64,000 nt of DNA from Pseudomonas bijieensis (GTDB taxonomy: Bacteria > Pseudomonadota > Gammaproteobacteria > Pseudomonadales > Pseudomonadaceae). Both the position numbers and the translations under genes were made by a program. The notes beneath the pieces are model-generated. The model saw only the letters and a list, made by a program, of their open reading frames with translations. It ran no database searches and was not told the origin of the DNA. This document shows, piece after piece, positions 8,385 through 17,823 of the stretch (its first letter is position 1; each line of letters opens with the position of its first letter). The stretch is taken from assembly GCF_013347965.1 (NCBI RefSeq), contig NZ_CP048810.1, forward strand, positions 5,021,501-5,085,500. The letters are read 5' to 3'.

Positions 8385-9701
8385 TCAATAGGCATACCGC
8401 AACATCGCATGCGGCAAGTGCCGCAGGGCGAAGAAACTGAACACCGCCACCAGCGCCGGCAGGATCAGCCACCAGACCTTCGGCGGCATGGCCGGCAGCG
8501 GAGTCTGGCGCTGGCTCAGCCACAGGATGGCGGCGCAGATGCAGGCGGCGAGCATGGCGCCGGCGACGATATCGCTCGGCCAATGCGCCCCCAGGTAGAC
8601 CCGCGACAGGGCAATGGCCAGCGCCGGCAGGCAGCCCAGCAGCAACCAGGTCAGGCGCAGGCGCGGTGGTTGACCGCGGCCGGCCAGGACGGCGAGGGTC
8701 AGGAACAGCGCGAATGCCCCGGAGGAGTGGCCGCTGGGCATGCTGTAGCTGGTCAGTGGGTCGGTGAGGATTTCCGGGCGCACGCGGGCGAAGAAATGTT
8801 TGCTGCCGGTATTGGCCAGGGATGTGAGCAGCATCGTGCCCCCGGCAAAGATTGCCTGCCGCCATTGCCTTGCCAACAGCAGTAGCCCGGTCAGCAGGCT
8901 GCAGACAATCAGCATGTAGCGGAATTCGCCGATCAGCGTGAAGGTCACGGCGATTTCATCCAGCGTCGCGCTGCGATGTTCCTGGACCAGCGCCATCAGG
9001 CCCTGGTCGAATGCCGTCAGGTAGCGGAAGCCAATGAACAGGCCAATCAGGATCACCAGGCCAAGGCCTGCGATCAGCGCCGTGGCATGGCGATGGCGAC
9101 GCAGGCTGCTGTTGACGCTCAGCCCGATCATCACTGCGATGCTGCCGATGACCACGCCGGCCTGTGGCCAGAAACCTTCGGGCAGCGGCAGGCGAAACGC
9201 CGCCCCGGTGGCCCAGCCCGGCAGCAGGTAGGCCACGGTCCAGCCCGCCGCGGCCAACACGCTGACGGCGGCGAAGCGCGGGAATGGCATGTCGCACATC
9301 CCGGCCACCATCGGCAGCATTGGCCGTAGCGGGCCGATAAAACGGCCCACCAGCAGGCTGGCGATGCCGTAGCGCTGGAAATAGCTCTCCGCAGCGCTCA
9401 TCCATTCAGGGTGATGCCGCAGCCCCGGCAGGCGCCGGATGTTCTGATGGAAATGCCGGCCGAGGAAGTACGACACCAGGTCCCCCAGCAAGCCACCGAG
9501 CAGGCCCAGTAGCAACGTCTCGCCCAAGGACAACGCGCCGCTGCCGGCCAGCACGGCTATGGCAAACAACAGCACGGTCCCCGGCACGATCAACCCGGCA
9601 ATGGCCAGGCACTCCACACAGGCGACGATGAACACCGCCACCGCCAGCCACTGGGGGTTGACGGTCAGCCAGCTGGTGATGCTATCGAGCCATGGGCCCA
9701 T
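8385..9701 (-). CDS. Bifunctional DedA-family/PAP2-family membrane protein
   Basis: A 438-residue fusion. Residues about 1-200 form a DedA/VTT domain (VACVECLAIAGLIVPGT near the start, and LVGRFIGPLRPMLPMVAG with the conserved Arg). Residues about 230-430 form a PAP2 phosphatase: KHFFARVRP, PSGHSSGAF and SRVYLGAHWPSD give all three phosphatase motifs, including both catalytic His residues. DedA proteins are linked to lipid-carrier recycling. A PAP2 partner suggests undecaprenyl-pyrophosphate or phospholipid phosphate turnover at the inner membrane. Fusions of this kind are known in Pseudomonas, so it is not an assembly artefact. Confidence 0.93.
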   Translation of the reverse strand: MGPWLDSITSWLTVNPQWLAVAVFIVACVECLAIAGLIVPGTVLLFAIAVLAGSGALSLGETLLLGLLGGLLGDLVSYFLGRHFHQNIRRLPGLRHHPEWMSAAESYFQRYGIASLLVGRFIGPLRPMLPMVAGMCDMPFPRFAAVSVLAAAGWTVAYLLPGWATGAAFRLPLPEGFWPQAGVVIGSIAVMIGLSVNSSLRRHRHATALIAGLGLVILIGLFIGFRYLTAFDQGLMALVQEHRSATLDEIAVTFTLIGEFRYMLIVCSLLTGLLLLARQWRQAIFAGGTMLLTSLANTGSKHFFARVRPEILTDPLTSYSMPSGHSSGAFALFLTLAVLAGRGQPPRLRLTWLLLGCLPALAIALSRVYLGAHWPSDIVAGAMLAACICAAILWLSQRQTPLPAMPPKVWWLILPALVAVFSFFALRHLPHAMLRYAY

Positions 9702-9756
9702 AAGTACAACTCCATTGAATAGTGATTAGCATGCATTTTTTACTGTGGGGAGAGCT

Positions 9757-9861
9757 TGTGGGAGCAAAGCTTGCTCGCGACGAACGATGACGCGACCTTA
9801 TTGTTGATCCGTGTCGCCTGCATCGCGGGCAAGCCTTGCTCCCACAGGCCCGCTCCCACAG
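9757..9861. repeat. REP doublet (variant core) with extra half-copy
   Basis: An inverted pair of a diverged REP (GGGAGCAAAGCTTGCTCGCGA facing CATCGCGGGCAAGCCTTGCTCCCAC) is followed by a short truncated copy, between two minus-strand genes. Confidence 0.82.
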
Positions 9862-9878
9862 GGGTATGCGGTATTGCA

Positions 9879-10556
9879 TCAGGACAGCAAAAAGTAATCA
9901 CGCCCTTCGACCTGCCTGCGCCGCAACGGGTTGCGGGTGCACCACGGGGCATAGGCGGCGTCGACGAAGCGGTAGGGCAGGTGTTCGTCCCGTCCCAGGG
10001 GAATGCCCAGGCGGGTGGTCTGGATCGCATTGACCGTCGGCACGCCGACATCTTCCACCAGCAAGCGCTCGGGGTCGAAGCGTTTGGCGTCCCAGTCCGG
10101 CACTTTCAGCCCCAACGCTTTGCACAGCAGCGTCTGACCGGCACAGAGTTTCTGCGGCGTGCGTGGCCGGCCCTGGGCGTCGGGGTTGTTCAGCAGCATC
10201 TGCGCCAGGCTCGCCGGGCCGGAGACGGTGTCGACCCATGGGTACGCCGATTTGATCAGCACCGCATTGCCGGGTCCCTGAGCGCTGAAGTTCAACGAAT
10301 CGCCGCCCCGGGCGTAGTACATATAGATGTGGCCGCCATCCAGAAACAAAGCCTTACGTTTTTCTGTGTAGCCCAGCGAGGCGTGGCTGCCCTTTTCGGC
10401 AAAGTAGTACGCCTCGGTCTCGATGATCCGCGCGCTGAGCCACAAGTCACCGACCTTGTGGCGAATGACTTTGCCCAGCAGGTCTTTGGCAAGCACCTGG
10501 GCGTCGCGATCGAAAAAGGCGTGGGGCAGGGCGTTGGGCGATGGCAAATCAGTCAT
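9879..10556 (-). CDS. mpg: DNA-3-methyladenine glycosylase (Mpg/AAG family)
   Basis: Base-excision glycosylase that removes alkylated purines such as 3-methyladenine. The protein is 225 residues. It begins with FFDRDAQVLAKDLLGK and contains ARIIETEAYYF (the Glu of ETEAY is catalytic in the AAG family) and YMYYARG. The C-terminal VEGRDYFL is conserved. It is transcribed away from proA. The 196 bases between it and proA show no gene I can support. Confidence 0.93.
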   Translation of the reverse strand: MTDLPSPNALPHAFFDRDAQVLAKDLLGKVIRHKVGDLWLSARIIETEAYYFAEKGSHASLGYTEKRKALFLDGGHIYMYYARGGDSLNFSAQGPGNAVLIKSAYPWVDTVSGPASLAQMLLNNPDAQGRPRTPQKLCAGQTLLCKALGLKVPDWDAKRFDPERLLVEDVGVPTVNAIQTTRLGIPLGRDEHLPYRFVDAAYAPWCTRNPLRRRQVEGRDYFLLS

Positions 10557-10752
10557 GGCGATAGACGAAGTGAGGCCAAAGGAAGCGCGATGATAGCAAT
10601 GGAAAGCTTAATCAGCGCTGAACACTCGCTTCAACAGGCTGTTTACGCCTGTTTTGCTCCTCCGCCGGTCACCACTGCGAGTCCATGCTGTTAGTCGAGG
10701 GTTACGACAGCTATAATCTGCCGCTTTCCTCTTTGCCAAGACCACACAGACC

Positions 10753-12024
10753 ATGACTGAGTCCGTTCTTGACTACATGACCCGCCTGGGTCGCGCCGCT
10801 CGCGAAGCGTCGCGCATCATCGGCCGTGCCAGCACCGCGCAGAAAAACCGCGCCCTGCAGGCCGCCGCCAATGCGCTGGACGCTGCGCGCGCCGAATTGT
10901 CCGCTGCCAACGAACTGGACCTGGCCGCTGGTCGGGCCAATGGTCTGGAGCCGGCCATGCTCGAGCGCCTGGCGCTGACTCCGGCCCGCATCGACGGCAT
11001 GATCGTCGGTCTGCGTCAGGTCGCGGCCCTGCCGGATCCGGTCGGGGCGATCCGCGACATGAGCTACCGGCCGTCGGGCATCCAGGTTGGCAAGATGCGC
11101 GTGCCCCTGGGCGTGGTCGGGATCATCTACGAGTCGCGGCCGAACGTGACCATCGACGCCGCAAGCCTGTGCCTGAAGTCGGGCAACGCGACCATCCTGC
11201 GTGGCGGCTCCGAGGCTATCCACTCCAACCGCGCCATCGCCGCCTGCATCCAGCGCGGCCTGGCCGAGGCCGATCTGCCAGCGGCCGTGGTGCAAGTGGT
11301 GGAAACCACCGATCGCGCCGCAGTCGGTGCGCTGATCACCATGCCCGAGTTCGTCGATGTCATCGTGCCCCGTGGCGGCAAGGGCCTGATCGAACGGGTC
11401 AGCCGTGACGCCCGCGTGCCGGTGATCAAGCACCTGGACGGCATCTGTCATGTCTATGTAAGTGCCCACGCCGAACTGCCGAAGGCCCAGCGCATTGCCT
11501 TCAACGCCAAGACCTACCGCTACGGTATCTGCGGTGCAATGGAAACCCTGCTGGTGGACCAAGCCGTTGCCCAGGCCTTCCTGCCATCGATGGCCGCCCA
11601 GTTCCGCGAAAAAGGCGTCGAACTGCGTGGTTGCGAGCGCACCCGGGCGATCATCGAAGCCGCGGTTGCCACGGAAGAAGACTGGAACACCGAATACCTG
11701 GCACCGATCCTGTCGATCCGCGTGGTCGACGGGCTGGACGAGGCCATCGAGCACATCAATCGCCACGGCTCGCACCACACCGATTCCATCGTCAGTGAGC
11801 ACCAGGGCGAAACCCGGCGGTTCGTGGCCGAAGTGGATTCGGCGTCGGTGATGATCAACACCCCGACCTGCTTCGCCGATGGCTTCGAATACGGATTGGG
11901 TGCCGAGATCGGCATTTCTACTGATAAGCTGCACGCCCGCGGCCCGGTCGGCCTGGAAGGCCTGACCTGCGAGAAGTACATCGTGGTCGGTGACGGCCAG
12001 TTGCGCGGACAGGAGCCGGCCTGA
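10753..12024 (+). CDS. proA: Gamma-glutamyl phosphate reductase
   Basis: Second step of proline synthesis: NADPH-dependent reduction of gamma-glutamyl phosphate to glutamate semialdehyde. At 423 residues it matches family length. It has an aldehyde-dehydrogenase fold with the nucleophilic Cys in [15 protein letters not shown] and the signature [13 protein letters not shown]. It opens a long plus-strand gene run. nadD begins at or just after its stop, so the two are likely co-transcribed. Confidence 0.97.
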   Translation: MTESVLDYMTRLGRAAREASRIIGRASTAQKNRALQAAANALDAARAELSAANELDLAAGRANGLEPAMLERLALTPARIDGMIVGLRQVAALPDPVGAIRDMSYRPSGIQVGKMRVPLGVVGIIYESRPNVTIDAASLCLKSGNATILRGGSEAIHSNRAIAACIQRGLAEADLPAAVVQVVETTDRAAVGALITMPEFVDVIVPRGGKGLIERVSRDARVPVIKHLDGICHVYVSAHAELPKAQRIAFNAKTYRYGICGAMETLLVDQAVAQAFLPSMAAQFREKGVELRGCERTRAIIEAAVATEEDWNTEYLAPILSIRVVDGLDEAIEHINRHGSHHTDSIVSEHQGETRRFVAEVDSASVMINTPTCFADGFEYGLGAEIGISTDKLHARGPVGLEGLTCEKYIVVGDGQLRGQEPA

Positions 12025-12025
12025 C

Positions 12026-12712
12026 TTGGGCGACCTCGACCCGTCAGCCGCAGTGACGACGACAACTGCGCCCCGGCGCATCGGTATCCTGGGCGGCACG
12101 TTCGATCCGGTGCACATCGGTCATTTGCGCGGTGCGCTGGAAGTTGCCGATGCCCTGGTCCTCGATGAGCTACGCCTGACGCCCAGCGCCAGGCCGCCTC
12201 ACCGGGACACGCCACAGGTGTCGGCGCAAGACCGCTTGGCGATGGTCGAGTGCGCGGTGGCCGGTGTGGCACCGTTGGTGGTGGACGCCCGCGAATTGCA
12301 GCGGGACAAACCGTCCTACACCATTGATACCCTGGAGCTGATGCGTGCCGAACTGGCCGCCGATGCCCAGGTTTTTCTGCTTCTGGGCTGGGACGCATTT
12401 TGCGGCCTGCCCACTTGGCATCGCTGGGAAGAGTTGCTCCAGCATTGCCACATCCTGGTGCTGCAACGCCCGGATGCCGACAGCGAGCCGCCGGATGCCT
12501 TGCGCAACCTGCTGGCGGCCCGCTCGGTGAGCGACCCGCTGGCCCTGAAAGGGCCGAGCGGACAGATTGCATTCGTCTGGCAGACGCCGCTCGCGGTATC
12601 CGCCACCCAGATCCGTCAACTGCTGGCCAGCGGTAAGTCGGTACGTTTCCTGGTGCCCGACGCGGTCCTGGCCTACATCGATGCGCACGGGCTGTACCGT
12701 GCGTCGAACTGA
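12026..12712 (+). CDS. nadD: Nicotinate-nucleotide adenylyltransferase
   Basis: Converts nicotinate mononucleotide plus ATP to deamido-NAD. The core starts [18 protein letters not shown] (HIGH-type nucleotidyl-transferase motif), and the second motif SATQIRQLL lies near the C-terminus. The start is uncertain. TTG at 12026 has AGGAG about ten bases upstream and gives 228 residues. GTG at 12053 gives 219, closer to the P. aeruginosa length of about 214, but has no clear ribosome-binding site. The spacing from proA is one base with the TTG start. Confidence 0.93.
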   Translation: MGDLDPSAAVTTTTAPRRIGILGGTFDPVHIGHLRGALEVADALVLDELRLTPSARPPHRDTPQVSAQDRLAMVECAVAGVAPLVVDARELQRDKPSYTIDTLELMRAELAADAQVFLLLGWDAFCGLPTWHRWEELLQHCHILVLQRPDADSEPPDALRNLLAARSVSDPLALKGPSGQIAFVWQTPLAVSATQIRQLLASGKSVRFLVPDAVLAYIDAHGLYRASN

Positions 12713-12783
12713 AAAAGGCGCGCTTCAAGGCACGTGAATGCGTGTAGCGAAGCGCCCGAACATACGAGCAAAACGAGTTTTAT

Positions 12784-13278
12784 ATGACTGACAAAGACGT
12801 AAACAAAGTAAAGCGCAAAGGCACGTTCAAAAGCGCCCCGCTGCCCGTAGAAGCCCATACCGGCGTGGCACTGGCCGGCGAAGAGCTGGTCAAGGTGGCC
12901 GTGGCGGCCCTCGAAGACGTCAAGGCCCAGGACATCCAGGTGATCGACGTTCGTGAAAAGCAGAGCATCACGGACTACATGATCATCGCCACCGGTACTT
13001 CCAACCGCCAGATCGGCGCGATGCTGGACAAGGTCCGCGAAGCGGTCAAGGCCAAGGGCGTCAAGCCGCTGGGTGAAGAAGGCAAGGGCGACAGCGACTG
13101 GGTGCTGCTGGACATGGACGACGTCATCGTGCACATGATGACCGCCTCGGCGCGCCAGTTCTACGACCTGGAGCGCCTGTGGGCCGGTGCCGAGCAGAGC
13201 CGTTCGGCCAGCGCCGCGCACCACAGCCCGGAAAATCCCCATGAGCACTTCACCAAGCTCAACAAAGACCAGCAATAA
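12784..13278 (+). CDS. rsfS: Ribosome silencing factor RsfS
   Basis: RsfS binds uL14 and blocks subunit joining under nutrient limitation. The core VKVAVAALEDVKAQDIQVIDV and ITDYMIIATGTSNRQ is the RsfS/Iojap signature. The protein is 164 residues, longer than the ~105-residue E. coli form, because of N-terminal and C-terminal extensions (Lys-rich first 20 residues, His/Ser-rich tail). The N-terminal extension depends on the ATG at 12784, and a shorter in-frame start cannot be excluded. It is followed by rlmH after nine bases. Confidence 0.93.
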   Translation: MTDKDVNKVKRKGTFKSAPLPVEAHTGVALAGEELVKVAVAALEDVKAQDIQVIDVREKQSITDYMIIATGTSNRQIGAMLDKVREAVKAKGVKPLGEEGKGDSDWVLLDMDDVIVHMMTASARQFYDLERLWAGAEQSRSASAAHHSPENPHEHFTKLNKDQQ

Positions 13279-13287
13279 GGGACCGCT

Positions 13288-13755
13288 GTGCGACTGCGCC
13301 TGATCGCCGTCGGTTCTCGCATGCCCAAGTGGGTGGAAGAAGGCTGGCATGAATATGCCAAGCGTCTTCCGTCCGAGCTGGCCCTGGAACTGGTGGAAAT
13401 TCCGCTTAACACCCGTGGCAAGAATGCCGACGTGGCGCGCTTCATCCGCCAGGAAGGCGAAGCCATGCTGGCCAAGGTTGGGCCGAACGAGCGCATTGTC
13501 ACCCTCGAAGTCCACGGCAAGCCCTGGAGCACCGAGCAACTGGCGGTGGAGCTCGATCGCTGGCGGCTGGACTCGCGCACGGTCAATTTCATGGTCGGTG
13601 GCCCGGAAGGGCTGGCGCCGGAAGTCTGTGCCCGGGCTGATCAGCGCTGGTCGTTGTCGCCGTTGACGTTGCCACACCCGCTGGTGCGGATCCTGATCGG
13701 CGAACAGCTGTATCGTGCCTGGACAGTTCTGTCCGGGCACCCTTACCACAAGTAA
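13288..13755 (+). CDS. rlmH: 23S rRNA (pseudouridine1915-N3)-methyltransferase
   Basis: SPOUT methyltransferase for m3-pseudouridine 1915 in helix 69. At exactly 155 residues it matches the E. coli enzyme. The knot motifs [10 protein letters not shown] and [22 protein letters not shown] are conserved. The start codon is GTG at 13288, following a GGGA ribosome-binding site. It lies between rsfS and mrdA, the usual gammaproteobacterial order. Confidence 0.96.
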   Translation: MRLRLIAVGSRMPKWVEEGWHEYAKRLPSELALELVEIPLNTRGKNADVARFIRQEGEAMLAKVGPNERIVTLEVHGKPWSTEQLAVELDRWRLDSRTVNFMVGGPEGLAPEVCARADQRWSLSPLTLPHPLVRILIGEQLYRAWTVLSGHPYHK

Positions 13756-13764
13756 TCCTGCCCC

Positions 13765-15660
13765 ATGCCTCAGCCGATCCGCATCAAGGACCACGAAAAA
13801 GACGCCCGCCTGGTGCGGGGCCGCGTCGTGTTCGGCGCCATTACCGTGGTGACGCTGATCGGCGTGCTGATTGCGCGGCTGTATTTCCTCCAGGTGATCC
13901 AGTATGAGTACCACTCGACCCTGTCGGAAAACAACCGGGTGCATGTGCAACCGATTCCGCCGACCCGCGGGCTGATCTTCGACCGCAACGGCGTGGTGGT
14001 GGCGGATAACCGGCCCAGCTTCAGCCTGAGCATGACCCGCGAGCGCTCCGGAGATTGGCAGCATGTGCTCGACGTGATCGTCGAAGTGCTGCAACTGACC
14101 CCCGAGGACCGGGCGATCTTCGAGAAGCGCATGCGCCAGGGCCGACGGCCGTTCGAGCCGGTGCCGATCCTGTTCGAGCTGACCGAAGAGCAGATTGCCC
14201 TGATCGCCGTGAACCAGTTCCGCCTGCCCGGCGTCGAGGTGGTGGCGCAACTGGTGCGGCACTATCCCCAGGGGCCGCACTTCGCCCACTCGGTCGGCTA
14301 CATGGGGCGGATCAACGAGAAAGAGCTCAAGACCCTCGATCCGGTGAATTACAGCGGCACCCACCACATCGGCAAGACCGGCATCGAGCGCTTCTACGAG
14401 CCCGAGCTGCATGGCCAGGTGGGTTACGAGGAAGTCGAGACCAACGCCCGTGGCCGCGTCTTGCGGGTGCTCAAGCGTACCGACCCGATTCCTGGCAAGG
14501 ACATCGTCCTGAGCCTGGACATCAAGCTGCAAGAGGCCGCCGAAGCGGCGCTGGGCGGGCGTCGTGGCGCCGTGGTGGCGCTGGACCCGAATACTGGCGA
14601 GGTGCTGGCGATGGTCAGCCAGCCGAGTTTCGACCCGAACCTGTTCGTCACCGGCATCAGCTTCAAGGCCTACGCCGAGTTGCGCGACTCCATCGACCGG
14701 CCGCTGTTCAACCGCGTGCTGCGCGGCCTCTATCCGCCGGGCTCGACCATCAAGCCGGCCGTAGCGATTGCCGGGCTGGACTCCGGCGTGGTCAACGCTT
14801 CGAGCCGGGTCTACGACCCCGGGTACTACATGCTGCCCAACTATGACCACAAGTACCGTAACTGGAACCGCACCGGCGACGGTTATGTGGACCTGGAAAC
14901 GGCGATCATGCGGTCCAACGACACCTACTTCTATGACCTGGCCCACAAGCTGGGGATCGATCGGCTGTCGTCCTACCTGGGCAAGTTCGGCATCGGCCAG
15001 AAAGTCTCGCTGGACATGTTCGAAGAATCCCCCGGTTTGATGCCGTCCCGGGAGTGGAAGCGCGCGACCCGTCGCCAGGCCTGGTTCCCCGGTGAAACCC
15101 TGATCCTGGGGATCGGCCAGGGCTACATGCAGGCCACGCCGCTGCAACTGGCCCAGGCCACGGCCCTGGTGGCGAACAAGGGCAAGTGGTATCGCCCGCA
15201 CCTGGCCAAGACCATCGAAGGCCAGAAGCCGGTAGACCCGAATCCGATGCCGGACATCATCCTGCGCAATCCGTCGGACTGGCAGAAGGTCAATAACGGT
15301 ATGCAGCAGGTGATGCACGGTGCCCGGGGCACCGCCCGCAAGGCGGCCATCGGCGCGCAATACCGCATTGCCGGCAAGAGCGGTACGGCCCAGGTCGTCG
15401 CTATCAAGCAGGGCGAGAAATACGACCGCTCCAAGGTCCAGGAACGCCACCGCGACCACGCCTTGTTCGTTGGTTTCGCGCCCGCCGACAACCCGAAAAT
15501 CGTTGTGTCGGTGATGGTCGAGAACGGGGAGTCCGGCTCTGGGGTCGCCGCGCCAGTGGTGCGCCAGATCATGGACGCCTGGTTGCTGGATGAGCACGGC
15601 CAGCTCAAGCCTGAATACGCAAGCCCCACCACCGCGGAGGCTACGGCCCGTGAAGAATAA
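13765..15660 (+). CDS. mrdA: Penicillin-binding protein 2 (elongasome transpeptidase)
   Basis: Monofunctional class B transpeptidase of the rod complex, anchored by one N-terminal transmembrane helix (about residues 20-40). The active site is Ser327 in PPGSTIKPA, followed by SND (SxN box) and KSGTAQV (KTG box). The 631-residue length is normal. In Pseudomonas this gene is often named pbpA. The 3' end overlaps rodA by 11 bases, fitting stoichiometric co-expression of PBP2 and its glycosyltransferase partner. Confidence 0.97.
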   Translation: MPQPIRIKDHEKDARLVRGRVVFGAITVVTLIGVLIARLYFLQVIQYEYHSTLSENNRVHVQPIPPTRGLIFDRNGVVVADNRPSFSLSMTRERSGDWQHVLDVIVEVLQLTPEDRAIFEKRMRQGRRPFEPVPILFELTEEQIALIAVNQFRLPGVEVVAQLVRHYPQGPHFAHSVGYMGRINEKELKTLDPVNYSGTHHIGKTGIERFYEPELHGQVGYEEVETNARGRVLRVLKRTDPIPGKDIVLSLDIKLQEAAEAALGGRRGAVVALDPNTGEVLAMVSQPSFDPNLFVTGISFKAYAELRDSIDRPLFNRVLRGLYPPGSTIKPAVAIAGLDSGVVNASSRVYDPGYYMLPNYDHKYRNWNRTGDGYVDLETAIMRSNDTYFYDLAHKLGIDRLSSYLGKFGIGQKVSLDMFEESPGLMPSREWKRATRRQAWFPGETLILGIGQGYMQATPLQLAQATALVANKGKWYRPHLAKTIEGQKPVDPNPMPDIILRNPSDWQKVNNGMQQVMHGARGTARKAAIGAQYRIAGKSGTAQVVAIKQGEKYDRSKVQERHRDHALFVGFAPADNPKIVVSVMVENGESGSGVAAPVVRQIMDAWLLDEHGQLKPEYASPTTAEATAREE

Positions 15661-16795
15661 TTTCGACCGGATCCTCTCCAGCGAGGATGTGATGCGCCGC
15701 CGGGCCACCTTGTTGCAGCGCATGCACATCGACGGTCCGTTGCTGATCCTGCTGCTGACCCTGGCCGCCGGCAGCCTGTTCGTACTGTATTCGGCCAGTG
15801 GCAAGAGCTGGGACCTGCTGGCCAAGCAGGCCACCTCGTTCGGGATCGGCCTGGTTTCGATGATCGTCATCGCCCAGCTCGAACCGCGATTCATGGCCCG
15901 CTGGGTGCCGCTGGCGTATGTAGTGGGCGTGAGCCTGCTGGTGGTGGTGGACGTAATGGGCCACAACGCCATGGGCGCCACCCGCTGGATCAACATTCCC
16001 GGGGTGATCCGCTTCCAGCCTTCGGAGTTCCTCAAGATCATCATGCCGGCGACCATCGCCTGGTACCTGTCCAAGCGCTCCTTGCCGCCGCAGCTCAAGC
16101 ACGTGTGCATCAGCCTGTTGCTGATCGGCATCCCGTTCATCCTGATCGTGCGCCAGCCGGACCTTGGCACTTCGCTGCTGATCCTGGCCGGCGGTGCTTT
16201 CGTGCTGTTCATGGGCGGGTTGCGCTGGCGCTGGATCCTCAGCGTGATCGCCATCGCGGTGCCGGTGTCGGTGGCCATGTGGTACTTCGTGATGCACGAC
16301 TACCAGAAGCAGCGAATCCTGACTTTCCTCGACCCGGAGAGCGATCCGCTGGGCACCGGCTGGAACATCATCCAGTCCAAGGCCGCCATCGGCTCCGGCG
16401 GGGTGTTCGGCAAGGGCTGGCTGATGGGCACCCAGTCGCACCTGGACTTTTTGCCGGAAAGCCACACCGACTTCATCATCGCCGTGATGGGCGAGGAGTT
16501 CGGCCTGGTGGGCATCTGCGTGCTGCTGCTGATCTACCTGCTGCTGATCGGCCGCGGGCTGGTGATCACCGCCCAGGCCCAGACGTTGTTCGGCAAGTTG
16601 CTGGCGGGCAGCCTGACCATGACGTTTTTTGTTTATGTTTTCGTCAACATCGGTATGGTCAGTGGCCTGTTGCCGGTCGTGGGGGTGCCGTTGCCATTCA
16701 TTAGCTACGGAGGAACTTCGCTGGTGACACTACTGTCAGCGTTTGGGGTTTTGATGTCGATTCATACGCATCGCAAGTGGATCGCACAGGTTTGA
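15650..16795 (+). CDS. rodA: Rod-shape SEDS glycosyltransferase RodA
   Basis: Peptidoglycan polymerase of the SEDS family, about ten membrane helices, 381 residues. The SEDS signatures GVPLPFISYGGTSL near the C-terminus and FLPESHTDFI in the middle are intact, the latter with the catalytic Asp region. The start is GTG at 15650, with GGAGG nine bases upstream, matching the family start (KNNFDRILSSEDV). The reading frame is open further upstream inside mrdA, but that part is not family-like. It forms the elongasome core with mrdA. Confidence 0.95.
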   Translation: MKNNFDRILSSEDVMRRRATLLQRMHIDGPLLILLLTLAAGSLFVLYSASGKSWDLLAKQATSFGIGLVSMIVIAQLEPRFMARWVPLAYVVGVSLLVVVDVMGHNAMGATRWINIPGVIRFQPSEFLKIIMPATIAWYLSKRSLPPQLKHVCISLLLIGIPFILIVRQPDLGTSLLILAGGAFVLFMGGLRWRWILSVIAIAVPVSVAMWYFVMHDYQKQRILTFLDPESDPLGTGWNIIQSKAAIGSGGVFGKGWLMGTQSHLDFLPESHTDFIIAVMGEEFGLVGICVLLLIYLLLIGRGLVITAQAQTLFGKLLAGSLTMTFFVYVFVNIGMVSGLLPVVGVPLPFISYGGTSLVTLLSAFGVLMSIHTHRKWIAQV

Positions 16796-16812
16796 ATAAG
16801 GTGAAGAGTTCA

Positions 16813-17823
16813 ATGCAAGCAATACGTGGCTGGTCGACGCGATATGCGCCGTGGATCGGCCTGGTCGGCTTTCTGGGCAGTGCATCGCATGCCTTGGCGG
16901 GCGAATACGAAGGTTCGCCCCAGGTGGCCGAATTCGTCGGTGAGATGACCCGCGACTACGGTTTTGCCGGCGAGCAGCTGATGGGGGTGTTTCGCGAGGC
17001 CGAACGCAAGCAATCGATTCTCGACGCCATCTCTCGGCCTGCCGAGCGGGTCAAGCAGTGGAGCGAGTACCGGCCGATGTTCATCACCGAGGCGCGTATC
17101 GCCCGGGGCGTGGACTTCTGGCGCCAGCATGAGGCGGCCCTGGCCCGGGCCGAGCAGGAATACGGCGTGCCGGCCCAGTTCATTGTGTCGATCATTGGCG
17201 TGGAGACCTTCTTTGGCCGCAATACCGGGAATTTCCGGGTGATCGACGCGCTGTCGACCCTGGGTTTCGATTACCCGCCGCGCGCCGAGTTCTTCCGCAA
17301 GGAGCTGCGCGAGTTCCTGTTGCTGGCCCGCGAAGAGCAGGTCGATCCGCTGACCCTCAAGGGCTCCTATGCCGGGGCCATGGGCCTGCCGCAATTCATG
17401 CCCAGCAGTTTCCGCGCCTATGCGGTGGACTTTGACGGCGACGGCCACATCAATATCTGGACCAACCCGACCGACGCCATCGGCAGTGTCGCCAGCTATT
17501 TCAAGCGCCACGGCTGGGAAGCCGGCCAGCCGGTGGTCAGCCGTGCCGACGTGCGTGGCGAGCAGGTGGACGAGGGCCTGACCGAGGGCATCGAGCCGAC
17601 GAAAACCGTCGGGGAGTTGCGGGCCCTGGGCTGGTCGAGTCATGATGCGCTGCGTGACGACATGCCGGTCACCGCGATGCGCCTGGAAGGCGAACAAGGT
17701 CCCGAATACTGGATGGGCCTGAAGAATTTCTACGCGATTACGCGTTATAACCGCAGCGTGATGTACGCCATGGCTGTATATCAACTGTCTGAAGAGCTGG
17801 TCAAAGCACGGGGCGTCAAATAA
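16813..17823 (+). CDS. mltB: Membrane-bound lytic murein transglycosylase B (MltB/SltB1 type)
   Basis: Cleaves the MurNAc-GlcNAc bond to leave 1,6-anhydro ends. A signal peptide covers about residues 1-30, with cleavage after ALA. The family-3 core holds the catalytic Glu131 in IIGVETFFGRNTG and the segments GSYAGAMGLPQFMPSS and DFDGDGHINIW. The protein is 336 residues, as for P. aeruginosa SltB1 (about 340). There is no lipobox, unlike E. coli MltB. A GTG four codons upstream is an alternative start. The stop overlaps the start of rlpA (TAATG). Confidence 0.94.
   Translation: MQAIRGWSTRYAPWIGLVGFLGSASHALAGEYEGSPQVAEFVGEMTRDYGFAGEQLMGVFREAERKQSILDAISRPAERVKQWSEYRPMFITEARIARGVDFWRQHEAALARAEQEYGVPAQFIVSIIGVETFFGRNTGNFRVIDALSTLGFDYPPRAEFFRKELREFLLLAREEQVDPLTLKGSYAGAMGLPQFMPSSFRAYAVDFDGDGHINIWTNPTDAIGSVASYFKRHGWEAGQPVVSRADVRGEQVDEGLTEGIEPTKTVGELRALGWSSHDALRDDMPVTAMRLEGEQGPEYWMGLKNFYAITRYNRSVMYAMAVYQLSEELVKARGVK

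Noticed and set aside
8385..9701. DedA-PAP2 fusion as an assembly artefact
   Set aside because: Both domains are complete, joined in one frame with a normal linker, and such fusions occur in other pseudomonads.
10557..10752. Short frame starting near 10591 between the glycosylase and proA
   Set aside because: 34 codons without a ribosome-binding site or any resemblance to a known peptide.
12673..16278. 1201-codon open frame on the minus strand
   Set aside because: It is antisense to nadD, rsfS, rlmH, mrdA and rodA, all clear conserved genes. Long antisense frames are common in GC-rich DNA, and its protein has low-complexity composition (His, Gly, Arg-rich).
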